DNA from: Centropus unirufus
Taxonomy: Eukaryota > Chordata > Aves > Cuculiformes > Centropidae
DNA: 64,000 nt
NCBI GenBank assembly: GCA_013397695.1
Contig: VYZI01000128.1
Location: 32,790 to 96,789 of the forward strand
Direction: 5' to 3'
Shown piece after piece: positions 26,079 through 36,741 of this stretch (position 1 is the stretch's first letter; each line of letters begins with the position of its first letter). The position numbers and the translations under genes were made by a program. The notes beneath the pieces are model-generated. The model ran no database searches, was not told the origin of the DNA, and saw only the letters and a program-made list of their open reading frames with translations.

Positions 26079-26465
26079 TGTCCTGATTTTGGTAGCGGTA
26101 GAGTTAATTTTCTTCACAGAAGCCATTACAAGACTAAGTTTTGGATTTATGCTGAAAAAAGCATTAATAATACAGACTGGTTTTAGTTATTGCAGAGCAG
26201 TGCTTACACAGAGGAGTGCCAGGAGGCTGGGGGTACAGAAGATGCTGGGAGGGGACACGGCCAGGACGGCTGATCCCAACTGATCAAAGGGATCTTCCAC
26301 TGCACACGATGTCATGCTCAGCATATAAAGCTGGGGGGAAAAGGAGGAAGGGGTGGCATTCAGGGGTAGTGTTTTGAGCCCTATTCACGTGAAAAGGCAG
26401 TACTGTCATGAAAAGGCAGTAGGCTGTGCTGCTACTTTGCTTGCCTGGTTTGGCTTTAATATATT
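26079..26465 (+). mobile_element. Truncated avian endogenous-retrovirus LTR
   Basis: The block begins TGTCCTGATTTTGG and continues through GTAGAGTTAATTTTCTTC, GTTTTGGATTTA, a GGGACACGGCC stretch, TGATCCCAACTGATCAAAGG and a TATA element, then a G/A-rich GGGGGGAAAAGGAGGAAGGGG segment. From memory, this order of landmarks matches an LTR type widespread in songbird and other neoavian genomes. I cannot assign a family name. The 5' end appears to be the true LTR start (TG). The 3' end is degenerate, and I lose recognisable similarity at about 26,460, so the usual end is missing. An internal 19-bp-offset duplication (TGAAAAGGCAGTA at 26,390 and 26,409) is private to this copy or its subfamily. No gag, pol or env sequence flanks it, so it is a solo or broken LTR. 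Confidence 0.78.
26323..26330 (+). promoter_or_regulatory. LTR TATA box
   Basis: ATATAAAG sits in the expected place about 245 bases into the LTR, just before the G-rich segment. It is the remnant of the element's own promoter. Whether it drives any host transcript cannot be seen here. Confidence 0.55.
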
Positions 26466-29400
26466 TTGAGTCCATGGAACTTCTTTCTTGGGAGGCACAG
26501 AGATCAGGATATGTCCCAAATATCATTTAACTGAGACATTGCTCACCGTTAATTGAGGTGATTTGTGACTTTATCTTCTCCCTACTGCTGAAATAGTCAA
26601 CAGTGTTGACATGTAAATTATCCATACTCTTTGTTAATAAGGAGCAGAAATTGTCTCTTGCCAGCAGTTCACCTAAGGAACCATTACACAAACACCCAGG
26701 ACTTGCTCCTAGATATTTGGTTGGTTAATTATATGCCCCACCTCTTCCTTATCAGACTAGGAAGCCGGTTTCATCATCAGGAAAACTATCACAGACACAA
26801 CAAAGCCAGCAGTTTATAAGATAACTGCAATCCCTTCACTTAACATGCACTGTCAAAACAATCGTGGCCAACTCATCATCAAACCACACCGACTGTCGCA
26901 CTCCCAGTGGACAGACCAGAGCTACACAGAACCCGCCACTGTGCAGATTTCACTGGAGATGGAACATTTGGACCTGGCAGAATTGCTGTCTCCACAGCTT
27001 TTGTAATTTCCATTTGTACCTGTAAGCCCGGCAACCCTGGCAATCAAAAATGACAATAGTAATGGGGAAAAAAAACTCTGTCAGTATTTGCAGCTTCTGC
27101 AGCCGTCCAAGTCAGATGAACAACCACCTGCCTTTGGGCTCCAGAGGCACTTCTGGAGCCAGTTTAACTGGTTCAGATATGCCAGATCTGCTCTGCCAAA
27201 GCCAATAATGCCTGGGGTACCCAGCGGAGCCTGTTGTGCCTGATGGTAGAGCAGAGGGTGCTTCACTCTTGCTCAGTAGCTTTTCATTTCCATGCTGGAT
27301 GATCTTCTTGAGAGTTCACTACGTTTTCAGAAGCTTTTGATTGTTTTGTGACTGTTTGGGTGAGTTCTGGGACTGTTTCAAACCATGGCCTGTTTAAAAA
27401 TACAACATGCCTCCATAAATAACGAGGTAGATAGAGATTTTCTGTTTCTTAGAGCTGTCTGCTACCAATTACTTTAACATAGAAATCAAATTGCCTCCTT
27501 TCTGGAGTCACGGAGGAAGAAGCTCAAGGGTGGAATATGCCACTGGGAAGTGAAAGAAACAGTGGGGATCTCTGCAAGCAAATACCTGTTTAACATTGGC
27601 CTCAGTCATATCAGCACTATTTTTGTGCCTTTGCTGTGAACCAGGGAAGGGATATAAACACCTTTAGTTCTTTTTCTTTCCCAAACTACACTTGGTGGTT
27701 CCCCTGTTCCCATTCCCAGCCCAGCCGTGCACATTGATGCAAGGGAAAGGGTGCTGCAAGTGAAATGTGGGCAGGTCTAATGTGTGTGTGTGTAGGAGGA
27801 GTGGATTACTGGGTTTGCCTATACAATAAGCCAGTATTACTGTGAAACTATAGCCTGAGGCGCTACCCCCCCCCCTTCCACAATAAAAGGGGACCACTGG
27901 AATATTTTTATTGTGTCTGCGTTCAGTTATCAGCTTTGCAGTGTAGGCCCACAGAGTGGCAAAGCTGGAGGGACAGGATGCAGCAGCATGAGGTCAGGGC
28001 AAACCAAAGAGGGATGCTGGGAGTTCCTGCAGCTGGCAGCATCTGCACAGGGAACCACAGTCTTGGACCTCCGGCAAGCTGGTGAAGAAATTTATGCAAA
28101 GACTTGGACAGTAATTCGACACAAATGAAGTTGTAGGCGTAATGATGTTTTGAATCAAAACAAGCTAACTCAGAATTTAAATCAATAACAAGTGCTTAAA
28201 GCTATCATTCAGGAGAGAAGCGCTGCTGGCGTAATGGTCCACATTTCTGAAATGCAGAGCAGTGAACCTCTCTGAAGGCCATTTGTTGGGCTTCCTGTGG
28301 AATTATATGTGGCTCCTGAGATAAGGCCTTGATGCAAAATGTTATCAGCATATACTTAACTGTAGGTATGCGAATTGCTAATTGAAGTCTTGCCTACCTG
28401 CCTGGCTGGAATGAGGCACAGGAAGTTGTCCCACAGCACCTCTAGCTGACACACAGCAAGGGTGAAGTTAGAAGACCCAGCTGAACCAAACTGACAGGTC
28501 ATTGCTGATGGAATGGGGTGGTTCTTCTGTCCTACCCCTTCCCTACCTCCCTGCTGCTGGCTGTGCGCTCCTTACACTTCTCCTGTAAGAAGTGGGCCTG
28601 CTGTTCCTGTGGTCCTTCAGAGAGCAGCTCCAGCCCCCATGCAGTTAAAACACAACAACCATGGTTCCCCGGTTTAATGAGCTGAGCTGGCTCCCTGCAA
28701 GGTTGCTTGGGCCTCAGGGCTGCACAAGGGAAGAAGGACGTGGCTCCACAGCTGCAGGCAGGTGTAGAGGGGAAGGGAAGGAGGGTGTGGAACCCATGGT
28801 TTTGGCAGCAGCCACCTACAATGTTGGCTCGGCTGCATCTTCTATCTGCACCCAGAGCGAGCTGCGCTGCACCCCACCTGGCTCTTGCTTTTTGCTCCCC
28901 CACCACCTCCCTCCCTGCGCCAGCCCCAGCGTTGTCAGAGCCAGCCCATGAACTGCACCAGGCATCAAAGCCAAACCAACAAAACCATCGCTGAGCTGTA
29001 ACCAAGATCAGCTTTCGAGATAAGTGGCAAGGGGGCAAAATGGTGTAGGGTATGGGAGTGGAGGGAAAGGCTGTGGGATTTCTTTTTCAGCAGCAGGGAC
29101 TGCTTCGGGTGCTGGGGAAAGTACATCCCTGGAGGCCTGATACTGCGGTTGGGCCCTAGAAAATGAGACCTACCAAACTTGCAGAACATATTTGCATGCA
29201 GCTCAAAGGGGGAAGGCAGTGGATTTCTGTTTCACATTTTGTTCGCTGGCTTCATCCAAAGGGTAACTTGACCTAGTTATCCATCTCGGGCAATCCCAGA
29301 TTTCTCCTCCTATTAAAATCACCCTGTGATTTAGTAAAGAGCATGTAAATGAATCACCTTGTCAAACAAGTGGAAAAACACACACCGGCTTATGCTTTTT

Positions 29401-30077
29401 GAAATACATCTGACCTGTTTGGTTGCTAGATATTTGTTTTAAAACATAATAACTGCTATTACTGCTGAGACAAACACAATAGCATGCCAAAACCCAAGCT
29501 GGATCTGCTGTCAATGTTGCATTTTCAAGTTCCAGTTAGTTACCCAGGCTGTCTGTTTTCAGTTCCAAATCATCACAAAACAACCAGATTTAACTTCTCA
29601 AGAATTGCTGGATTTACTTGAAAGAACTTTGTAGATATTAAGAGGTTGTTGGATGTGTTTTAGTGTTGGCTGTAGTGACTGAAGTTTAAAAGCTTGAATT
29701 TTAGATTGCATAAGGTTAAGTAGCATAGAGAAAAAAATGGAAAAGCTGGACTGGTGATGAGAACGTAGCTTATGCATCGGGTGCAGAGCTGAGTACACAA
29801 GGACAGTTTTTCTTCAAAATAGCCCCAATAAGTTACTCCACAAAGAGTTGTCATGACATGACTGAGAGGGCAGCGAGACGGTGGGGGTAGAAAAGAGCTG
29901 GTGGGTGAGGTTGAAGAAGGAATAGGATAGCAGCCAGGCCCCTGCAAGAAATGTCTGTATGGCTGGAACCTGAGAGAACATCTCGGTGGGCTGCAGAGAG
30001 AAAGAGAGAACGAGCAGTGATGCAGAGGGGCAAGCTGGAGAAGTGACACGCTAGCCCTGCCACCAGACACCTTGTGC
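26466..30077. other. Noncoding DNA, no gene seen
   Basis: Unique DNA containing a short (TG)n near 27,781-27,796, a C homopolymer of about 10 near 27,866-27,875, and a GC-richer patch at 28,500-29,000. That patch keeps long frames open on both strands (168 residues minus, 96 and 95 plus), but CpG is scarce and no family is recognisable. Confidence 0.62.
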
Positions 30078-30125
30078 ATGGAATGGAATGGAATGGAATG
30101 GAATGGAATGGAATGGAATGGAATG
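30078..30125. repeat. (GGAAT)n array forming a CR1 tail
   Basis: Nine perfect GAATG pentamers (30081-30125), preceded by ATG, run straight into the 3' end of the minus-strand CR1. Read on the CR1 strand it is (CATTC)n. Avian CR1 elements normally end in a short array of an ATTCTATG-type octamer. Here the CCATTC that usually begins that tail appears to have expanded alone. The array is attached to the element and is not an independent satellite. Confidence 0.95.
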
Positions 30126-30465
30126 GGTTGGGTTGGAAGGGACCTTAAAGTTCACCCAGTTCCAATCCCTCTGCCATGGGCAAGGACACCTCCCACTGGA
30201 TCAGGTTGCTCAACACCTCATCCAACCTGGCCTTGAACACCTCCAGGGATGGGGCATCCATGACTTCTCTGGGCAACCTGGGCCAGTGCCTCACCACCCT
30301 CACAGTAAAACATTTCTCCTTGATATCTAATCTAAATTTCCCCTCTTTCAGCTTAAAACCACTCCTGCACTCCCTGATACAGAGCCCCTCCCAACTTTCC
30401 TGTAGATCCCTCTCAATCACTGGAAAGCTGCTATAAGGTCTCCCTGGAACCTTCTCTTCAGAGAA
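30126..30465 (-). mobile_element. CR1 LINE, 5'-truncated, minus strand
   Basis: The + strand reads GGGTTGGAAGGGACCTT at its left edge, which is the reverse complement of the CR1 3' end. Reading the minus strand gives the C-terminal remnant of the CR1 second ORF (reverse-transcriptase protein): RHWPRLPRE followed by PSLEVFKARLDE and a SNLI-like end. Landmarks such as CTGGGCAACCTGGGCCAGTG and CTATAAGGTCTCCCTGG are typical of avian CR1. About 340 bases of the 3' end remain, which is common because CR1 elements are usually 5'-truncated on insertion. It cannot code for a working protein. Confidence 0.96.
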
Positions 30466-30486
30466 ACCTTATGGTTTGGGCTTTAT

Positions 30487-30557
30487 TTACATATGTTTAC
30501 ATATATGTATGTAGATATGTAGATATGTTCCATATATGTAAATATGTTTACATATGT
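30487..30557. repeat. Degenerate ATATG/TTTACATATG repeat
   Basis: Just right of the CR1, about 70 bases are built from repeated TTTACATATG and TAGATATG-type units (three TTTACATAT copies and two GTAGATAT copies). It is an imperfect AT-rich microsatellite. Confidence 0.8.
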
Positions 30558-33500
30558 CTCACTTTTCTATTTATGCTTAGGAAAAAAAAAAAGCTCCCTT
30601 GGCACTGCTTGCCAAGTGAAGTGCCAGGATGCTGTGGCACCTCAAGTCCCTATTTGTTACCGGTTCCTGATTGTTTTCTTGCCCTGTAGAGTTATCGGAG
30701 CCCGAGTGAAGTTCATGTTCTCAGCAGCACCACGCTTGCCTGCTTATGCTCTCCAGTGCCCGTTGACTGTCCAATTAGACATTATAGAGTGGGCCAAGCA
30801 TGTCCTGAGCTCTCGCCAAGTTCCCTCTGAACCTCAATGTCTGGCTCATGACTGAGACCACCACTGCTCCAGAGTGACGGCCTTCAAGCTCGTCTGATGG
30901 TACCGAAAGCAGTGGCTCCTTTGTCACCCAACCCAATCCTGCTGCTGTGGCCCCTCTTTTGCACTGGTGCTGACATTCATCTGAGCTGTTCCGTTACTCT
31001 AATCCAGCAGAAAATAAATTAAACAGAAAATGGTTTTGTGCCACATAAGGACTGTATATATTACCTTTCACATGTCACCACTGCTTCTCTTTAGATTGTT
31101 TCTACAGTCTCCTTCTTTCTTCTTCTTCTGTATGAAAATGGTATTTGCTTGCTATAAGGTACAAGTTATATTGGTGCCTTTCCAGAGGGAATCACATGGA
31201 ATTTCTTCACCTTGCCTAATGACTATAAATTCAAGTTGACCCTTTTTTCTGGTTATGTCTGTGCATGCATACATTCTTGCTTGGTTCTGGTTCTGTATTT
31301 ATGGCTCTGTTCCCTTAAATCTTAGTACATTAAAATTCCATCAATTTGCAATTTGCTTCTTTTTCAATTTTGCCTCTTTGAAACATCTTTTTTTTTAAAC
31401 CTAAGATGTAGTTTGATCATATGAAGATATAAAAGAATGCATTTTTTAATAAATTAAAAGTTCAACAGCTCAAAATTAGGGCAGAAGCTATTGCATTTTG
31501 ATTTGGTTGAGGTTTTTATACCAGCTGAGACCGTAATTTAAGAACTGCTTGCATGTTTTGCAAGCAAGGGGCAATAACATACAAATACCTCAGTGACACC
31601 CGAAGATTTAGAACTGTATTATTCCAGACTGTTATACTTTAAGGATTTTAGTACTTTGTGTCATGCCTGCAGCTGAAATAAAGCCATGTTACCCCTATGC
31701 AACTTCATCACCTTGTCATTTAGGCTGGACCATAACATAACCTGAGATGATGCAGGCAGGGGAAATACAACCTACCACTCATTTCCCTAACTCACGAGCT
31801 ACCTCCTTGTAAAAAAATGTTGTTACTCCTGTTGAATAACCCTGTCATGCCCATTTCTATTAAGGTTTCATGGTTTAGTCTGTGGCCGTCACTGGTGATG
31901 TTGGAAATGATGAAGAAGGACTAAAATAGCACATGAGCTAAACTGTGAGAGTCTCTGTCTTCTTCGCCTGCTCCCAGCGTTGCTTTTGCTCACATGGGGT
32001 GTTGTAATGCAATTAATATGACTTGAGTTCATTCATTTTCCTCATCCCTGAACTATGAAGTTTCATGCTCCGATGCCAAACTTATTGTCTCATATGGTGT
32101 AGTTCTGTTTACTCGTGTTTGGAAGCTTGAGAGAGCTCATCAGAAGAAAACAGAGTTTTTCCATCGTGTAATGGAACAGGCAGGGTGTTAGACCAATATG
32201 TACCTATCACAAAAAGAGTATTATACCTGAGTCCCACTGGAATATCTTTGGTAGTTTAAAGAACCTTGACTCCCTTGGGGAGTGTCACAAATCCATGGAA
32301 CGTCCCTTTGTGCTAGATCTTTGTGTTTCTATCCCTGATTTAGTAGACAGATGTGAAAAAGCATAGGAAGCCAGACAACTCCCTAGTAACGATACAGCTG
32401 CAGATGTGGAATGAGCAAGTTATTCTGGCTAAGGTCAGTACTAATTTATGCTCAAAATTTTCTTTCCAGACATGCAATCTTTTGATGGTATAATATATCT
32501 TACTGTTATTTTGGGCTGATCCCTCCCACATTGATCAAACTTCTTCCCCATCTGTGGCCTCTTCTAGCACAAAGTTGTAAAGCATGGAGATCCCAGTATT
32601 TGCTTTCCCTGGGCAAGAGGAATAGCCTAAATTCACAGACAAAAGCAACAGTAGGTTAAAAAAGTCTCAAGACAGCAGAATTTCAAGGCTCTATGATATC
32701 TTACACCTATGAGGCTTTGCAAAACCATTTTATTCTCTACCTTCATTTTTCTGCTCAGAAAGGCAATACAGTCTTCGAGTCTTTTCAACAGAAAAAAAAA
32801 TATAGTTTGCTTTTCTCACTGGCCAAATTCTGAATTTTCAGGCCTTTTTTCACCCCTCCTTTTGATCTGTCTAAAACTCTTAGCAAATTCCCACTCTCCT
32901 ATGACCCCAAGTTTTGGTGGAACCACTAGTTGAATTCTGTATCATATAAACAGATAGGATCAAATAAAGCGCTGCTTTACAGTCGATTGGCATTACCTAA
33001 TGGTCATTCACTGTAGAGTAACGTGGTTGCCTAATGCTTTAGGATTTGCGGTGGCTTGGGTAACCATGAATTTTTAAAAGCTATTTTTAAACTATAAACT
33101 GACCTCATTTAGTTTGGACAACTGCCTTTCCCATAAAGTAGAATATTAGTTTTAATTTTTTCAAGGATATTTTAAACGATTCTAAGTTAGTGAAGGTCAT
33201 TCAGAAGGCTTAAAGCCTCTTCTAGCATCCCTCTGAGTTACACAGAGGTCTTTTCCCTTTCTTCACACATCAGTGGACGTTGAAAAAGAACAAGCAGCTG
33301 GTCTTTGACGGGAAGACTTCAAACACAGCACGGTACTTTGGGGTCACATGCGTTTTTGGTGTCAACCAACCAACAAAGTTATAGACCTACCCTAAGCTGG
33401 CCCTAATAGGTAGCTGGGGAGTTCGGTTGTTTTGGTTTGGGTCATCACTACACAACACTTATTTATTTTATTTGAATCGAAAAATTTCACCTCTGAGAAA

Positions 33501-36500
33501 GCTCAAAGTTTTCTTGAAAAAAAGATAATGTAACTCTAAAATTATGCTAACCAGCCCTAAAAGAGCTCTAAAATTATAATATCCAAATTATTATATTTCT
33601 ATAAATAAAGCAATTATATCTCTATGAAAGTCAGTGGAACAATTCACACTGATTGCCACTGAAATAGAGTCAAGGAACACCAACTTTATCAGCTTAACTT
33701 TTAATTATTCCCTGGATGGAAAGCTGTCCTCTGGCATCGAGCAAACAGTGAATAAAAGTTGCTAAAATTAAAATGTTTGGAGTGACAACTGTGCTCCTGG
33801 CCTCCCAGCCTCCTAGAGCAGGGGTCTGGGCAAAGCATGCCATGGTTCTCGCTCAGCTAAGGAACTTGTCCTTCTCTCCCTGTACTGAAAGGCAGCACGG
33901 GAGCATGATGAATGCTTATGTCTCACTTATATATGAGGCTGAAACTTAGCTAGGATGCTCATCCAGGAGTCTGGGAGTATTGTGGGTGCTCAAGTTAAGG
34001 TATAATTGCCGTGATCTTTGGCTACAATAAACGAGGTGATTGACTGAGTGGGGTTAGTATGGTTGTAGCCTTTTACATTATTTGGACATTACTGTTTAAT
34101 ATTTTTGCTATTAGATATATTATTATGACATAGCCTAGGTCCTCCTCAATTTCATTAGACTGTCTCTACTTCTCATGCCAGTGGTATTGCATTCTTAGAG
34201 GTGTTACTTTGCCCATGTACACTGCCTCTTAAAATCACTCTGATTTATTGCCCACATCATACATGTGAAGCCCATCTCTATTAATTTGCGGGTGATCTCT
34301 CAGAAATACCTCCAAAATCCCAGGAAAGCTTCAGGAGGGTCCCCCTTACTTGCTGGATGTAGTATTTAATGGTGAACCACTTTCATAAATGCTTGCTGTG
34401 TTTTTTTTCAGCAGTGCACCTGTTTTGGAAGGAAACCTGAAGTGAAGCCTGATGTTGCCTCCACAAGACAGAGCCTGCTCACCCCAGGTGCTCTACCTCA
34501 CTGGGCAGGCAGAGAGTCAGCCACAGAAATTCCAGTTACCACGTTGTGTGGACGCCAGATGTTAAGCTTCAGCTCTCCAGCTCCAAACTGCAGCGTGCCC
34601 TGGATCTCACGCCAAAATTAAGGTTGCCTGTTCCTAGCATAGGCTTGTCTTTCATGTTTGAAGTGATGTCTGAGGAAGAACCGGAGATAAGACAGTTCTT
34701 GGCACAGGGAGAGAGGAGAAGGGAGTTTCTACATTTATTAGTCATGTTATTGAAGAAAGGGGAAAGATCTTATCGTGTTTTTCTTGCTGAAAGCAAGGCT
34801 CTGGGTTCACAAGCTGGGTTGGTAACTGCACATAACTGTGTCTACTATCATACATCTTAATGCTAGAAGCCTAACATCACTTTCTTTACAATAAAGCAGA
34901 AAGTTCTGTCATCAAGGTGTTTGCGGCGTGTACGCCACTATAGGCACGACCAGTGGGTGAGAATTAAGCTGCTATTTGTTCTAACCATTAATAAAGTGCG
35001 ACTGGGGGGAACACAGGGCTAACCCAAACGGGGGTCAGAGGAAAATAATGTCATGCACGCCCTGCTGGCCCAGCCTGATGGAAGGGCTGAAGTCCTCCCA
35101 GCTGCCCACTGCTTGCTTTATGTGTACCTGGTGTTTAAAGTCCTTGTCATGAACGAAATAAAGACTAATGACGTGAACTACAGCATTCCTACTTATGGCA
35201 AGCCCTTTAATGGGGAAAAAATAATTATTAAAGAATGGGTTTAGTTGTTTCCTTGGTAAGAGGAGCACGGTGCCTTTAAAAGTCTTGGCTTCCTTTTCCA
35301 AATGTTGCAGAGCTGTTCCCCTCCCCTGCGAAATCAACACCTGCATACCTGCAGGGTACTTTCTTCTTGATAGCTTGGATACCTTGATAATATATTTTGG
35401 TGGAGTGGCCTAAATTAGTGATGTTTAGCCATCCATTTTATTAATGTAAGGACATTGATCTAACATTTGCCAGACCCCCAGTGATGTGATAAGAGTGCTT
35501 CCAATATCCTTTTTGTGGCGTTTGTGTTCTCGGTAGCCACGGGATGAATTTTAAAAGGAAAAAAGGACCCTCCCTCCTTCAAGGCGCACACAGTTGGCCA
35601 ATCCTAACCTGAAGAGTACAGATGGATTCCAGAGAGCTGGACACTGTGGGAGCTATATAACAGTTTTCTCAGCAAGGTGATAGTGTTTCAGAGCGGTTTC
35701 TCGGTGCTGATTGACTGCCTGTGACCTATGTTAAGCTCAAGTGGGGCTCTGTGCAACTGCTCTGGATACAGAAATGCAAAATATGTCCAGGAATCCTCCA
35801 AGTACACATCCTATGGGGTCTGAGGAAGTCTGATGGGTTTTAAGGAGGAGTGAGGCATTTGGGAGTGATACAATCTTCAAGGCTTCCAGGAATCATTCTT
35901 CGCCAAAAAAGACCCTGGATGTGTGTGGCTCTAAGACGGAGTTAACTTGCAGAAAAAAAAAAAATTGCTGTTGACTTTATACAAGGGACCAGGAGCAGTG
36001 AGTTTCCTAAAAGGTTTAAGGCTACTTCCAACCCTTTCTCTTTCTCACCATGGCATGGAAGGCGTGTGAGCAGAGCATTACTGCTGCATTCTGATGGTTA
36101 TCTGCTTCTGGTAAGATCCACCAAAGCAGAGTGGGCGTCCTCCAAAGCTATTTTGGGTCCTCCAGCACACTCAGCACACAGGCAGTGTATTGATAAAGTC
36201 CCATCTTCCTCGTGGGGAACTGAAGGTCATTGCATTTTCAGGTTTTTACACTTTTAAAATGTAAATAGGGTAAATAAAATATTCCCGTGAAAGAATTAAT
36301 GAGATCTTCATTATGTGGGAAGGAGAGAGAGAACAAAACACAAGGATTGAGACCAGGGAGGTAAATAAGCAGAGCAGAAAAATGATGACAGGGCATGGGC
36401 TCAACGTAGGCTGCAGAAAGAGGTAGAGGAGAAATAAATGTGGGGTTTACTGGGTTAGGACAGCAGGAGGCAGAGACATGGCTGGCAGAGAAAAAATGAA

Positions 36501-36672
36501 GGCATGTGCATGCCCAGCAGAAGGAGCTGCACTAATTCCAGCTGGGGAGGAGCTGCTCTTCCCATGCTTTGCCGGATCAAAGAGCAAGTGCAGTATTTCA
36601 GTGTATGTTTAACATTTATTTTGGTGTGTCTATAACACAATGCATGTCCAGAATTGATTACTACTAAAAGAT

Positions 36673-36741
36673 GTAGACACAATAAAATAAATAAATAAAT
36701 ATGAATAATAAAAATATAATTAAAGTGTAGACACAATAAAA
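36673..36741. repeat. Local duplication around an (AAAT)n tract
   Basis: GTAGACACAATAAAA occurs at 36673-36687 and again at 36727-36741, a 54-base offset. Between them lies an AAAT/AATA-rich tract (about 36,681-36,720). This looks like a slippage-assisted tandem duplication followed by divergence. Confidence 0.85.

Noticed and set aside
28532..29038. 168-residue minus-strand open frame
   Set aside because: Frames on the opposite strand are open across the same GC-richer patch and no domain is visible. This is a composition effect.
30078..30125. GGAAT repeats as pericentromeric satellite DNA
   Set aside because: The array is only 48 bases and is continuous with a CR1 3' end, so it is a LINE tail expansion and not a block of satellite.
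30145..30420. 91-residue minus-strand frame as a host gene
   Set aside because: It is the C-terminal remnant of the CR1 reverse-transcriptase protein, already covered by the mobile element. The same applies to the frame at 60894-61094.
36458..36471. CTCF-like motif ACAGCAGGAGGCAG
   Set aside because: It matches about 12 of 14 positions of the core consensus as I remember it, but such matches are frequent by chance and nothing nearby supports a boundary.
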